A DNA stretch of 64,000 bases, taken from Trematomus loennbergii. Its lineage: Eukaryota; Chordata; Actinopteri; Perciformes; Nototheniidae. The notes beneath the pieces are model-generated. The model was given only the letters and a program-made list of their open reading frames with translations, searched no databases and was not told the origin of the DNA. The stretch is from the NCBI GenBank assembly GCA_012861695.1, contig JAAOOA010000127.1, positions 1-64,000 of the forward strand. The letters run 5' to 3'. Position 1 is the first letter of the stretch. The number at the start of each line of letters is the position of its first letter. A program made the position numbers and the translations under genes. Of this stretch, positions 43,227-55,608 are shown one piece after another.

Positions 43227-43441
43227 CTGTAAGAACAACAGCATGGACACACACATTGTATAACTACACAGATCTCGTGGATTTCTCCGTCATTACTTTC
43301 TGTATGTGGTTACTACCTACTTTCTATCTCAGGGTACTCAGCACGTACCTTTCAAAAAGATAACTGATGTCCTTTTACTAAATGTTGATGATGGATGACC
43401 AGCATAAAATGTGTGGTCGTGTTAATGTGTAACGTCTTTAA

Positions 43442-43800
43442 AGGTCACCTACTATGCAAAATCCACTTGTTCATGTCTTTTATACATAAATATGTGTCGA
43501 CCATTAGCCAATCACCAACCAAGGTAACCCCCCCCCCCACCTTATCACCTGAATCTCTCCTAGAGCACCATTATGTGTTTTTTTTTAAAAAAACAATCAC
43601 AGGGGCGTTGCCAGCAGCAGTTCATTAGCATTCAAAGCTACAGACACAGAATCAGCACTTTTGGAATAGGGCTGAAACAGAGGGGTTTATGGGATGCTAC
43701 AATGATCTGTTTGGTGTTTCAGCCAAACACTTCAGACACATGTTCTGTATATATCTGAGACCTGTAATATATTGTTGAAAAGGAGTACAACAGGGGACCT
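43442..43800. mobile_element. TTAA-type MITE, degenerate
   Basis: Left end TTAA then AGGTCACCTACTATGC; right end GTACAACAGGGGACCT, an imperfect inverse. It has the look of a common fish MITE with TTAA target. Lies in an exoc3l1 intron between exons 8 and 9. Confidence 0.6.
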
Positions 43801-43871
43801 TGAAAACTCTAAACCTGCGTGCTTAACTTACTTAAGCTACAGGTTTAAACAAGTGTTTATGGTGGACTCAC

Positions 43872-43989
43872 CCGAACACTCTGCACGTATTTGTTCTGCA
43901 GCTGCTCCAGTCCCTCGGTGGAGATCAGGGGTCCCAGTTCCACCATCTCCATCTCAGCCTCCAGCTCCGGCTGACCCATCATGTCTGGG
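43872..43989 (-). CDS. exoc3l1: exoc3l1 exon 8
   Basis: 118 nt, PDMMGQPELEAEMEMVELG to KYVQSVR, matching the GxxEL...L...YV region of Sec6 proteins. Confidence 0.9.
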
Positions 43990-45430
43990 CTGCCAAATCA
44001 AGACCTTCAGACTCTGAGTATTTCATTTTAAACGATATTCAACAGGTTCATTTGCAGCCAAAACAAACATTTTGTTTACTGTATGAAAGTGGAATAAAAA
44101 ATTGTTATCATGGCGCGATAATCAACTTTTTATTTGGGCAGCACAATGTGGTGGAGGTCTTCATGACTCTTTAGAGCCAAACACTCTCACTGCTCATCGG
44201 TTACATATGTGGTCAACCTAGAAGCAGCTCAAATAGATGTTCCCTTTTAAAGTAGTCTGAACAGGTGCAAAGAACAGAGCAAATATTCAAGAGAAGTGAA
44301 AAAGTAAATAACTTATGTGACACAGAATTGGTTTTCCGTCTTTCTTTCTTTCTGGTTTATCATTTTGCAAGACCTTCTGGGGTTCAGCTTGTGTATTGGG
44401 GATCACTGATTTAGACTAATGTACCCCTGAACTATATTATGAAAGCTGGGATTTACAATTCACAACTGATGAAAGTGATTAATGACATTATTTGGGTTCT
44501 TTTCTGCTCTATTAAATGGTAATTAGGGGAAATGTGGATAGATTTAGAGCTAAAAGAACCCCACACAGACAGAAAACAAAGAATATAATACAAAATATGA
44601 AACTGTGTGCAGGTCCTGCCTCTCACCTGTTGTAGGTGTGTAGCACCCAGTTTAGCACGGCGAAGATTTCTCCACTCTCCAAGTCCCAGCTGCTAACCTA
44701 GGCCACAAGTATCACTTAGTTTGGAAATAGTTGTAAAAATGATGATTCATCTACAAACTCCAGCTGGTGATTGCCAAAGGGAAATTAGCTGATATAAAAA
44801 ATATTAATAAGAACAGTTTATTGAATAATTTAAAAAAAACGTTGTATAAAGTCTCATGCCTCTAACTATATTATATGAAAAGTTAAGATTTAGAACCTTA
44901 AATAATCATGTATAGCAGAAAACGATGTTAGAAAAAGTCACTCAGTAGAAAACTGTAGATGCGTGTCCCTCTCCCCTCACAAACAAAGAAGAGTTGAATC
45001 TCACTCAATGTTCCCTTCTGGCTCCCTCACAGTCAAGATGGTTACAAAGAAGCTCAACACCGTGATTTATTCATCTTGTATCTTGCCTTATTTTAGTGGG
45101 TCATAAAGTTGGTAACAGAGTAAGTGAGAGATGTTTAAGCCAAGCTGTGGCAAATAAATGTCTTTTGCTTTTACTTTGATCACTTGTGGCCCCTACAGGC
45201 TGGTTAAGGGAAAGCCAGCAGTCAATGAAGGCACTGTATAAAAGAGTCAACAAACCTATATGTTGACTAAACATATTGTGGATTCATGTAAAATGCAAGA
45301 TTAGTTTTGGAAAGAGAGACACATGTACATGCACGCTGAACTCACAGACTTACAGAGATAATATTAGTCCCTTTAACTTTTCGAGATATGAAGAGATAAT
45401 GTATTATTGTTTTGTTTCTGTGTGACTGAC
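43990..45430. other. exoc3l1 introns around exon 7
   Basis: Apart from exon 7 (44627-44697) no feature is recognised here. Confidence 0.5.
44627..44697 (-). CDS. exoc3l1: exoc3l1 exon 7
   Basis: 71 nt, VSSWDLESGEIFAVLNWVLH to TYN, ending in phase 2. Acceptor CCTAG, donor GTGAGA. Confidence 0.88.
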
Positions 45431-45649
45431 CTGTGCCAGGTGAGCATGTAGGCAGTGGTGGCTGGCCCTCAGGTAGGCTGCTGTGAGCTGGTAGTGTGGG
45501 GGGACACAGTGCTCTAGCAGGTGGCGCACTGTGGCCAGGTCAGCCATGATGCCGTGTTGGAGAGCCGACAGGTGGCCTGCGAGCCCGGGGCCCCGCGTGT
45601 GCAGGTAGGAGACACTGCGGAACCTGGCAGAGACCGCCTCCTCCAGCAC
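45431..45649 (-). CDS. exoc3l1: exoc3l1 exon 6
   Basis: 219 nt, intact frame from VLEEAVSARFRSVSYLHT to CLHAHLAQ; it includes the PPHY motif (CVPPHYQL) shared with mammalian EXOC3L1 (CCPPQY). Confidence 0.9.
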
Positions 45650-45728
45650 CTGACGGGGGAAATGTAAGACACAGCAGAAATGTGAAAGAGGTAATGATTG
45701 AAGGTGAGGTGTTGTGTTGGATTCTGAC

Positions 45729-45928
45729 CTGGAAGAAGCTGGCTCTCCAGCAGCGGGGTCGTCCGGGGGGCAGGGGCCTGGAGTGGCCTTTGGCCCCCCC
45801 TCTCTCCTCCAGTAGAGCTCGGTCCAGGGCCTCCTCCCGCTCCACAATCCTCACCGCTGATACGAATGGTGTTGGGTTCTGTCGGGCCAGAGCCAGAGCG
45901 CTGCTCACCACCGCCCACAGCTCTTTAC
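45729..45928 (-). CDS. exoc3l1: exoc3l1 exon 5
   Basis: 200 nt, intact frame, containing GKELWAVVSSALALARQN and the family signature SAVRIVEREE, which is strongly conserved between EXOC3 and EXOC3L1. Ends PGRPRCWRASFFQ. Confidence 0.92.
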
Positions 45929-46928
45929 CTGCACACAGGGCGGTTAAGAAGAGAGACATGTTGGATTTTTTACCTACCTTTTCATTAATGATGCAAATAT
46001 CCAATATCTAAGCTAAACACATCAACTTTTTAAGTGTATCATTGTCAGTTAGATTATTCATTTAATCTACTTTAAGTTTTCATTTGACTGATGCAAACAG
46101 AACATCACATGATCTTTAATACAGGACATTTCAGGACAAATACTGTCCTCCCTGAGATGTTTTAATGCTGCACCATATATACATGATTTACATGAACCAT
46201 GTGTATTGTGATAGATGGGGTGTCATTTGTAGTTACAAACCCACAGAGAAACGGAACCAAAATGTGCAGTCCATCTCAGCTGTGAATAGATTTTTAGCCT
46301 CTTTGAACTCTTTGTTTTGGTGTTTCTGCCCCAAACGGCTGCAAATGAGGATGGCTTTTAGCAACAAAAAAACTATAAGTAGGCAAGTACTGTAGCTGGA
46401 GTTTGTGAGGGGCAAAATCATGACTTTAAATAAACGGTGATGTTATTACATGACTAGGGGTTGAGTAAACTGGGAACAATCTCTCTGAAACGACTTGCTC
46501 ATTAAGGGGGAATATACAGTATGTCCATGATGTGTCATGCTCTTGTTCTGCTGTCCAAAGTGAACAAAAATACCTTTCTTTACCTTAAAGAAATTATAAT
46601 TTATTTTATACATTTCCTTATACATCTAGCAAAGACACACTTACTTAATACAAATAAATGTAATATAGTCCAAACACAATCAGTCAAATGAAGAAGGAGG
46701 TTTTATGTTACGGTATTACATTTCAATACTTCAATACCTAAAAGAAATCCTGTTGGAATAAGGAGATTATAGTTATTTATAAATGTTTAATTCGATACAA
46801 AAATATGGGGCACTAAACTACAACAAATATAGATGCCATACATGTATATGTTTGCTTATGATACATAGAATTAATTAAACTGAAATGACTGCGTAAACGT
46901 TCTGTATGCTGCTTATATGCTCTCGTAC
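45929..46928. other. exoc3l1 intron 4, no feature recognised
   Basis: AT-rich intron sequence of 1.0 kb between exons 5 and 4 with no recognised repeat or RNA. Confidence 0.5.
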
Positions 46929-47141
46929 CCAGGGCGTCCACCAGCTGCCCGACTCCAGAGAAGTATCTGCCCACCAGCTCCTGCTCCTCTGGGCTGAGGG
47001 CACTTCCTGCCGGCCCAGCAGCCCCATACAGCTGCCACAAGATGTCGTCCTGCCAGCGCTCCAGATCCATCAGCCGGGCGTGGGCCTCCAGGAGCCGCCG
47101 GGACTCCACCAGACGCTCCGTCTCCATCACCATGCTGCGCA
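46929..47141 (-). CDS. exoc3l1: exoc3l1 exon 4
   Basis: 213 nt, intact frame from VRSMVMETERLVESRRLLEA to GQLVDALG. Acceptor CTCTGCAG, donor GTACGA. It is separated from exon 3 by 6.6 kb holding a DIRS-like element. Confidence 0.9.
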
Positions 47142-47457
47142 CTGCAGAGGGCAAGGGAGGGTGGAGGGAGGGAGGACTTTAATTTAGAAAACTGTCAACA
47201 GCTGGTGCAATAACCTCTGCTGCTGCTGCTGCTTTCTGCTGTTAAACACAATGCATACTAATGTCTCCAGCTAAAAAAAGTTATTATAAATAAAACAAAA
47301 TACAATTAATAGCTTTACAAAATCTGTGTTAATTGTACGGTTGGGGCAATGAGCTGCATTATATTTCAGAATCAGAATACTTAGTTTATCCTGGGGGGAA
47401 TATGGTTATATTTCACACAGGCTCCGCCCTCTACTGGACTCTATGGGTACTACCCTT

Positions 47458-48428
47458 GATTGATTGATTGATTGATTGAAAAGTTTATTAACAGCTTGTA
47501 TATTGGGTACAGTACAGTACAGCTCAAAACATACAATTGTTAAGGGGATGCAGACCAGAGAAAGACTTTCGTCTTGTTTACATCAGGGTCCCCCATTTCC
47601 AATTCATCATATCATTTAAGACATATAAGACATATTTGACATACAGATGGCTTATTTACAATTTACATACAGGTGGTCTTTTACATACAGATGGCTTATT
47701 TACAATTTTCATTTTAGATTTCGTTCTAATACATCCTAACCGGACATTTAAGACATACCAAGTCTACAGATATACAGTTAGTAACAGAGTCTAAAATGCG
47801 AGTATATACATAGATGGGGGGGGGAAGCTGTCCATTGTACGACAGGTTGAGATTTGTACCATTACCGGGGCCAGTTTTGCAATGCTCTCCCCCGAAGGTG
47901 CTCTTTAAGAGAGGTTTTGAAGGTAAGTATAGTTTTACTTTCCTTTACAGTTGTGGGAAGAGCGTTCCACCTTGATGTGGCATAATTGCGAAACGTGTAT
48001 TCCCCCTTTTTTGTGCCAAATCTGGGTTTTACATGATTTGTGGAGCTCCCTCTGGTGTTATGATCATGGTATTCCTTGACCTTTGGGAAGAATTTTGACA
48101 TGTACATGGGTACCATAGCGGTGTAGTGGATCTTGTAGACCAGGCCCATTGCAAGTAGCTGTACTCTGTCGTCTACTCTAAGCCATCCTAGGTTGTCAAA
48201 GTGGGCAGAGGTGAGGTGGGTTCTAGATGAAAGGTCAAGCAGTAGTCTGACCAGTTTATTTTGCGATGTTTGAAGTTTTATTTTTAGCCTTGGAGGTGCT
48301 ATGGTACCATGACATGCAAGCATAGTCATAGTACCGTTGAATGAGTGCTCCTGCCAGAGTTTTCAGGGTGTTTTTGTTTACCAGAGAGGAGATCCGGTAT
48401 AGGAATCTAGTTCTTTGATTGACCTTTT
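47458..48428 (-). mobile_element. 5'-truncated LINE inserted in DIRS 2
   Basis: Minus-strand LINE C-terminal coding (SSRTHLTSAHFDNLGWL, GTKKGEYTFRNYATSRWNAL, KTSLKEHLRG) ending in a GATT-type tail at 47458. It is flanked by TACCCTT on both sides, a short duplication of the DIRS repeat, which reads straight across in the right-hand copy. Confidence 0.82.
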
Positions 48429-48795
48429 TTATTACCCTTAACCATGCTATGCGAGCATTCACATACTGAGTTGCATAAACGTAGCCGGCCAATCAGGGCG
48501 AGCCTACCTGAATGCGCGCGCAGGCACACAGTATATAATCTGATCCTGTTATCCTTTTTCTCTTCAGCGAGCGAGCAACAACTGATGTAGAGAAAGTAAA
48601 AACTTTGAAAGAAGAAGAAAGAAGTTATCATACCTTCATGGAGTCGCCACTTCTAGAGACCCGGGCCGGTCCTTCGTGCCCTGACTTAATAGCGCGATCC
48701 CCACCACCTCTGCTTCAAGTGTTTGGGGGACCAGAATATGGCCGAGGCGGTGCCATTCACCTTCGCCATTCACGTTCGCCATTCCAGCGGGGCGG

Positions 48796-49276
48796 ATGGC
48801 TTCGTTTGCCGGGGAGGAGGATGACGAGGACTTCTCTTTGTCGGGCACTTCCGTCATGGCCATGGCCATGGCGGCTGAGCGTGGCAGCCCATCTGCTCCC
48901 AGCAGGCAGCAGGCTGGGCAGAGAACCTCTGCCCCACTGCCGTGTGACAGGGCGGCTGCAAATAAACAAGGGTGTGTTGGGCGTCTCGCCCCCACCTCAC
49001 CGGATCAGAGTGATTATTTGGCCAAAGCATCGGCCAAATTAATAGCTTGGTCCATGGTGTGGCCGCCGCTGCTTGCCGTGTGATGTCCCTGGGGGATCAC
49101 GCCGCATGGCACTTTCCAAAAAAAGACTGTGATGATCTCCTGGGAGCCCCCGGGTCTACGGAAGGGCTCTTTGGATCGATTTCCTTGGTCACGTGGGTGA
49201 GGAGTAGTCCCAGCTTGGCGTATGCTGCTTCTTGCTCATCCTCAGAGGGCAGAACACTGTCCCACACTTGCCGCCC
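48796..49276 (+). pseudogene. DIRS 2 gag-like fragment
   Basis: Acidic start FAGEEDDEDFSLSGTSVMAM and later DYLAKASAKLIAW resemble a DIRS gag, but the frame is broken and then interrupted by the MITE at 49277. Confidence 0.5.
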
Positions 49277-49610
49277 GGCTGTAACGGCCTGTCCACACGG
49301 CGGCGTGCGTTGAAGCTTCAACACTTCTGCCCATTCACTTTGAATGGGGTGACGTCACGCTTTGCTGAACTGCATTGTGGGAGCGTTGCTTCGCTTTGCT
49401 CGCGGTGCTCGCTTCAAAAGTTAAGCAATGTTCAACTTTTGAAGCTTCGGCGGAAGTGTCAGCCAATCAAATCATATGCCAGTACAAGCTCTAGCCAATC
49501 AAACCGCGTGCTTGTGTGTCCGGGGCGGGAGATTCATGTGATTGGTTGTTGGTCGAGCTTCAGACACTCCCGCCGGCAAGCTTCAACGCACGCCGCCGTG
49601 TGGACGCTGC
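49277..49610. mobile_element. MITE with CCACACGGCGGCGTGCGTTG ends
   Basis: Ends GGCCTGTCCACACGGCGGCG and its inverse; interior contains the pair AAGCTTCAAC/GTTGAAGCTT. GTAAC occurs at both borders. The duplicated DIRS segment at 50458 keeps the uninterrupted sequence (TTGTAACTCCAGTAAAGG), which proves insertion. Confidence 0.83.
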
Positions 49611-50639
49611 GTAACTCCAGTAAAGGAAGCAGCAGGCAGGCGCGCGCACGTGAGGGAAATAAACCGCAGAAAGTGCTGTCAAAGCACTGTGCGGGTTCAA
49701 GAGACGATATTGCCGGCGTGCTGTTGTCACACCTTGCCTGGTATAATAGCTCCGATTAATGCGTTTCACCGTTGAATGTGAACACACAGCGTTAATACGA
49801 AGGCGCGCGGCCCCGTGAGAGTGGCCGCGGTGCGTTCAAGGACCTCCGTAGAAGAACGGTGGGTTACGTATTGTAACCCTAGTTCTAGAGAGATGTGTGT
49901 GTGAGAAATGCATTCAGTGAAAATGATTGCATTTATCCCAGAGTAAGAGTCATCCCTCTCCACAATTCCACATTTCCCCATAATGTCCGTTTCAAAGAGA
50001 AGGCATTATGACGGTGAGTTCAAGGACCTCAGAAGAAAATCGGCCCTTTCTGTGTCAGCCCCCCATGGGCCAAACTTCCTTTTATGGAAGGTTTGGCAGC
50101 GGAGTGGGCCACCAGAGAGTACTACAGCTTCTTAGCTGCGGCTCCACAGCTGCTTGCATGTCCCCTAACACAGTTTTATGGGGAATGGAAGCTCAGCTGT
50201 GTATTGACAGAGTGGATGGACAGGACACTGAGACTGGGTTACTCACTCCAGTTTTGCAGCGTCCCTCCTCCATTCAGGTTACGTATTGTAACCCTAGTTC
50301 TAGAGTGATGTGTGTGTGAAAAAATGCATTCGATCAAAGCGATTGCATTTATCCCAGAGTAAGAGTCATCTCTCTCCACAATTCCACATTTCCCCATAAT
50401 GTCCGTTTCATACGAGGTTAATTGGGCACCCATTATGAGACATAATTCCCCACTCGCCGCCCCAGTTGTAACTCCAGTAAAGGAGGCAGCCAGTGGGCGC
50501 GCATGTGAGTGTGATAAACCGCAGGAAGTGCTGTCAAAGCGCTATGCGGGTGCAGGGACATTATGGCCGGCGTGTTGTTCAGAAAACACACCTCGCCTAG
50601 TGTAATAGCTCCGATTGATGCATTTCACCATAGCCTACG

Positions 50640-51400
50640 AGTACAACAGACTACCGTTAGGCTATCCCACGCACGTTCAGCAAATGTGTGACCACAGCGC
50701 TTCAGCCGCTTCGCGACCATGGCATGAGGGTTTTCTTTTACGACCTCATAGTCATGGCCAGGTCCAGGGAATGGCCAAACACAGCCCAATTGATCCAAGT
50801 GGATTGTGGTCAATTGGAAGAAGAGCAGCCCCATACCTCACCAGCAGGTGCAGTATCTGGGGGTTCTGCTTGATGCAGGCAGACTACGGGCCACCCTGTC
50901 AGAGAGCAGACAGGCATCCCTGCTTCGGGCAGTTTGCAGACTGCGACAGGGGGCGACAGTGTCAGCTTTGACCATTATGCAGACTCTGGGTCTGATGGCG
51001 GCTGCGCACTCCGTGGTACCACTGGGATTACTGCATATGTGTCGCCTGCAGAGGTGGTTTGCCAGTCTTCGTTTAGATCCCAAGAGGCACAAACGACTTC
51101 TGGTGACCATCCCCCCCCAGTGGATTGCAACCTCCGATACTGGGGGTCCCCAAAACATCTGCGGAGGGGAACTCCACTGGGGCGAGTGACCTCCTACATC
51201 ACGGTGTTCATGCCCAGTTCGGGAGAGCGGAGGTGGACCTGTTCTCCAACCGGCGCAACAGCCACTGTGCCCTGTGGTTCTCCATGGCTCGGCGGGACAA
51301 TCCACCCTTGGGGTGGACGCGTTTGCACACGAGCCATGGCCAAGAAAGCTGCTCTACGCCTTTCCACCACTGCGTCTCATTCTCCCCTCCTGGAGATGGG
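50640..51400 (+). pseudogene. DIRS 2 reverse transcriptase/RNase H fragment
   Basis: YEYNRLPLGY for motif B, a damaged motif C (FFYDLIVMARSREW, lacking one of the two Asp), then QVQYLGVLLDAGRLRATLSE and LMAAAHSVVPLGLLHM. The 5' half of the RT, with motif A, is absent. Frames change several times, and the duplication points fall just upstream. Confidence 0.78.
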
Positions 51401-51599
51401 AACATCTGTCAGTCATCCTAGTGGCCCCAGGTCGGCGTTCGGCGCCATGGTATGCAGAGGTGACACAGATGATGGTGGGCGAGCCTTGGGCGGTGCCTCA
51501 GGTCTGGGGAGCACTGTCTCAGGAAGCAGGTGCAATGGGGGTGTTACCCACTCTGGGCCAACCTCTCCAGGCTTGGTTCCTGAGAGGGACAGGCTGAGA

Positions 51600-52591
51600 C
51601 AGGGGGGATTGTCTGACGAGGTTATTCAGACTATCCAAGCAGCAAGAGCAGAATCCAACACAGCCTGTTACAGGCCAAAGTGGTTGGGATTCCAGCGATG
51701 GTGTGAAGAAAGGAGTCTAGAGCCTATGTCTTGTACGCTGGGCTATATTCTGTCCTACTTACAGATACTGGTGGACAGGGGGCTTGCTTATTCCACAATT
51801 AAAGTGTATACAGCAGCCATTTCATCCTGCCATGAGGGATTTGGCGGCAGGTCAGCCTTCAGTCAGCCGCTTATGGCGCGGTCACCTCCTCCCCGCAGTG
51901 GGACCTGCCGTTGGTGCTCGAGGCTCTGGTCACAGAACCATTTGAGCCTCTGGAGCGCTCCTCCCTGAAGGCTCTGTCATTGAAAGCAGCTATGCTGCTT
52001 GCCTTGACTTCAGCCAAAAGAGTGTCCGAGCTGACCGCTCTGTCGGTACACCCGAGTTGCCTTTTGATCCGGGGTGACCGTAGCGGGGCGACAATCAGAC
52101 CGAACCCCTCCTTTGTTCCCAAAAACCTAGGGAGTTCGTTCAGGTCAAGGGTTATACAGTTGAACGGCTTTAGTCTTCCACCCCATATTGGGGCAAGGGA
52201 GGCTAAATTACACCTCCTCTGCCCGGTGCGTGCGCTGGCATGTTATGTAGAGCGCACGGCTTCCATTAGGCGCACCGAACAGCTGTTTGTGTGCTTTGTG
52301 GGGGGGGGTGTGGCCGGTAAAGCTCTGTCCAAGAAGCGCCTGACAGGATGGCTCTGCGAGTGCATCTCACATGCCTACGGACAGACGGGGAGGGCCTTCC
52401 CCACTGGGGTCCGTGCACACTCTACACGGGGTATGGCCGTGTCATCAGCCTTGTTCAACGGCGTGAGTGTGGAGGACATATGCATGGCGGCGTCTTGGTC
52501 TACGCCAGGCCCCTTCATAAGGTCTTATCTCTTGGACATGTCTGACTCCTTCTCATCCTCGGTGCTTGCTGGGGCAACACACGACTGGTGA
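51600..52591 (+). pseudogene. DIRS 2 tyrosine recombinase
   Basis: RAESNTACYRPKWLGFQRWC begins the N-terminal domain. The frame open from 51911 has Arg in LLALTSAKRVSELTAL, the HxxR box in RAHSTRGMAVSS and Tyr in PFIRSYLLDM. The catalytic half is uninterrupted to its stop at 52591, so it is better preserved than in DIRS 1. Confidence 0.85.
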
Positions 52592-53200
52592 GAGGAGGGG
52601 GGCTGTGGGTCAGTAGGCATCTGACCCCCCCCCGGGACATAGTGCGCTTATGTTATCCCATGCGCCTTAGGGACCCGGGAAACGTAGTATGCTGTAAACC
52701 CCATACAGGATTGGAGGACGCTCCTCGCCTTCCTCACTATTTTTCATGCACACTCAACACGAGGTAAGCGTGTGGGGACCAAAAGCCGGTCAGAGGCAGT
52801 GTGATGGGTCGATGTTGTTGAACGACAGGGCGTTTATCCATCAGGGCTCCACCCACTGTACCCATAGAGTCCAGTAGAGGGCGGAGCCTGTGTGAAATAT
52901 AACGGTGGGTTACATATTGTAACCCTGGTTAGATAAGCACAGGCGGAGCCCTCTACCTAGGGGCCCTGTCTTTCCTATGCCGCTCGCTGAAGATGGTGTA
53001 GGATAACAGGATCAGGAGGCGTGGCCGCCTTATATACTGTGTGCCTGCGCACGCATTCAGGTAGGCTCGCCCTGATTGGCCGGCTACGTTTATGCAACTC
53101 AGTATGTGAATGCTCGCATAGCATAGTTAAGGGTAGTACCCATAGAGTCCAATAGAGGGCTCCGCCTGTGTTTATATAACCAGGGTTACACTATGTAAGC

Positions 53201-53757
53201 CACCGTTTTGACATGTTCTCCATTTTAGAATTAAATGTTTTTTTAAATAAAATACAAAAATAAAATAAACTATAAGTTAAAGTAAAAATGTGCAATAAAA
53301 ATATACAATAAAATAAATAAAATAAAATAGAAAGGTTGATATAAACATAAGAAGTTAGACTAAAAAGATAAATATACTTTTTTAATATGAGAAGTTAAAG
53401 TAAAAATGCACATTGTAATAAATATATATGCATACAGTGATGTATTGGTATTAATAAGATATAAATGCTAAATTGCACATTTTTGAAGGGTTTGGCTGCT
53501 GATGGTGAAGTCCAATGCCAGTCTTTTGAGTTAAACAGTCTGATGCTCTGTGGTCAATCTGGTGAATATAGTCTTAACTGAAGCTCCTCCTGTGACTGAC
53601 CAGCGTTGGAGACATTATCCAAGAGGACCCATACCTTCTGGTTTTCTTCCATTGCCAGTGTACTTGAATTTGATCCATCTAACGCACAGTTTGGTCGCTC
53701 TATGCTATAATCAGAAACAGAAATCATTATGAATGAATGAGTGTTCGGCCCTCTCAC
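53201..53757 (-). repeat. AT-rich LINE 3' UTR-like sequence
   Basis: AATAAAAT-rich segment followed by AAACAGTCTGATGCTCTG-type sequence, typical of a fish LINE 3' region in reverse. The segment near 47366 (CAGAATCAGAATACTTAGTT) may be its other end, with DIRS 2 inserted between. Tentative. Confidence 0.45.
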
Positions 53758-53976
53758 CAGAGTATAGTCGTGGCAGGTTGCTGACAGCAGCGAGGAGCTG
53801 ACGGTGGCTGACAGAAACCTCTCTCATCCTCTCCAGAGACTTTACCCCTGCTGTGTTTCCATCAGACTCCAGTCCTGCTCTCTTCAGAGCCTGCGACACC
53901 TCCTTCAGCTCCCCCGGGCCCCCCGGAGCTGCTCCAGACCCCAGCCCACCCCCTCCAGGTACGACTGCACCATGGA
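53758..53976 (-). CDS. exoc3l1: exoc3l1 exon 3 (one base missing)
   Basis: Begins SMVQSYLEGVGWGLEQLRGA, then a frame change in a run of G and C, then GELKEVSQALKRAG to LPRLYS. 219 nt observed; 220 fit the phases. This is the N-terminal helical region of the Sec6 fold. Confidence 0.85.
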
Positions 53977-54089
53977 CTGGAAGGAAAGCAGCAGCACAGT
54001 GGTTACTATTGATCCCCTCTGACTGACTAACAGCAACCATTTCTAAGTGCAACCATTTGGGGTCCATATTGTGATGTCTGTGGTGTCAC

Positions 54090-54264
54090 CTTGAGTCTGG
54101 TGTGTATGGAGGTAGTCCTCTGACTCTCTCTCTTCCTGTACTGGCTCAGCCGCTCCAGATGCTCCGGCCGACAGAACACACCTGAAGCCCACTTCAGGCA
54201 GCGCCCCGGGCCAGGCACTCGGCCCGCTCCACCTCCGGCCATATCTGAGCCACCTGCAGCGAAT
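54090..54264 (-). CDS. exoc3l1: exoc3l1 exon 2 (one base missing)
   Basis: Acceptor ...TGTCAG and donor GTGACA. It codes for EVERAECLARGAA, then in the next frame LKWASGVFCRPEHLERLSQY. The frame change falls at GCTGCCTGAAG, where one more C would restore the known ARGAALKWASG order. 175 nt observed; 176 fit the phases. Confidence 0.85.
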
Positions 54265-55608
54265 CTGACAGAACACCAGGAAACAATAACATTATTGTTA
54301 TAACTATATGTAGCAGCTAGTGTCTCCATGCTCATTTAGACGATACTAACACACCTAAATCTCCAACCAAGCGCCAGATTTTCACAAGGAAAATCTAAAT
54401 ATGTGGAATGAAAAAGACAACATCTGGTTCTGCTGCATCCATTCTGATCCTTGGTGTTGGAATGCAAAGCTAAAATGGGGCAGTACTCTTTTAAAACCCT
54501 AATTTTTGGATTGTATTATAATGTACATTTTCAGTTGACATATGTTTTGTCTGCCAGTGCCTTTTTACTTACTACCACTGTGATTTGCCCAGGACAGAAA
54601 TGTTCAGATTCCTGTAATTTTTATTACATTTACAATTCTTTAATTTTTAGTAAAGAACCACTAGGAAATGTAATATTACAATAACTGAATAAAAAAAAAA
54701 GGGATTAGAGGATTTTTCTTATTATTGTTATGTTGGTCAGCTATAGCCTTTTACATTAGAGTGCATTCACCATGTACTTTCTAAGATGACGTAAACAAAT
54801 GTGAAAGACAATTAATAATATGGCTAACAAAGTACATTTCCTTCCGTAATATTCAGTTAGTAAGCTAAATCTAGTACACATCTTGCGTCTTAATTTAGTA
54901 TGATGGCTTGACACATCATCATAGTTATATAGTTAGCATAGGTAGCATTTTCCAGTTTGTTGACAGGCACAACTTTGGGAAAAATACATCTGCAGAACCA
55001 GAAAGCAGCTGGTTTAGTTTAGTCAAACAGTGAGAACCAGAGATCACTTTTGTAAGTTGATCAGCAGAGCCACACCTAGCTCAGCAAACATGCAATATTG
55101 TAAAATGCTGGCTCACTTTTTATTGGATTTTAGGTTCTGCCTGAGAATCAACTTGTGATCCCTTCACATTATGATGTACACGCCACTCTTGGTTTCCTGC
55201 ACTAACATCAAAATATGCTTTTATGGAATAAACAAGTCATGAAGCAGAGCAGAGGGAATACTTTACACAGCAAATGCATTATATATACGGTGCAAGACTA
55301 TTGATGCTGTTGAATAAGGGACCTGACACTTCAGGTTTGCCTACTCATCTTAACAGTTTTCAGAGGGTAAAAATGTTCAATCATAATTGGGTAAGTTTGG
55401 TACCAAATGGATTTCAAAATGTCATAGTTTTAAAATATCAAACTTAACCACAGGAAGAGGAAGTTGAGACTTTTGCCACTGGCCTGGTGATCTGCCAACT
55501 GAGTTTAACAATATTTCTGTCACCACAGGAGCTTTGCATACAAGACATGTTCTGCAAATAATCCAGTGTGGTGAGACAGTTCTCAATACTGATTATGTCA
55601 GTGGCGAG
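54265..55608. other. exoc3l1 intron 1, proximal part
   Basis: AT-rich with no recognised gene, RNA or complete element. Confidence 0.5.

Larger units (their letters stand above)
47400..53200 (+). mobile_element. DIRS-like retrotransposon 2, rearranged
   Basis: Terminal inverted repeats contain GCTCCGCCCTCTACTGGACT (about 47420) and its inverse near 53140. More of the left repeat lies at 48430-48590 and of the right at 52985-53140. An internal complementary copy is near 52855-52935. The coding order is gag piece, RT/RNase H piece, tyrosine recombinase. A LINE splits the left repeat and a MITE splits the gag zone. Two direct duplications (49607-49770 with 50458-50630; 49858-49990 with 50275-50410) show that it is a mosaic. 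Confidence 0.85.
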
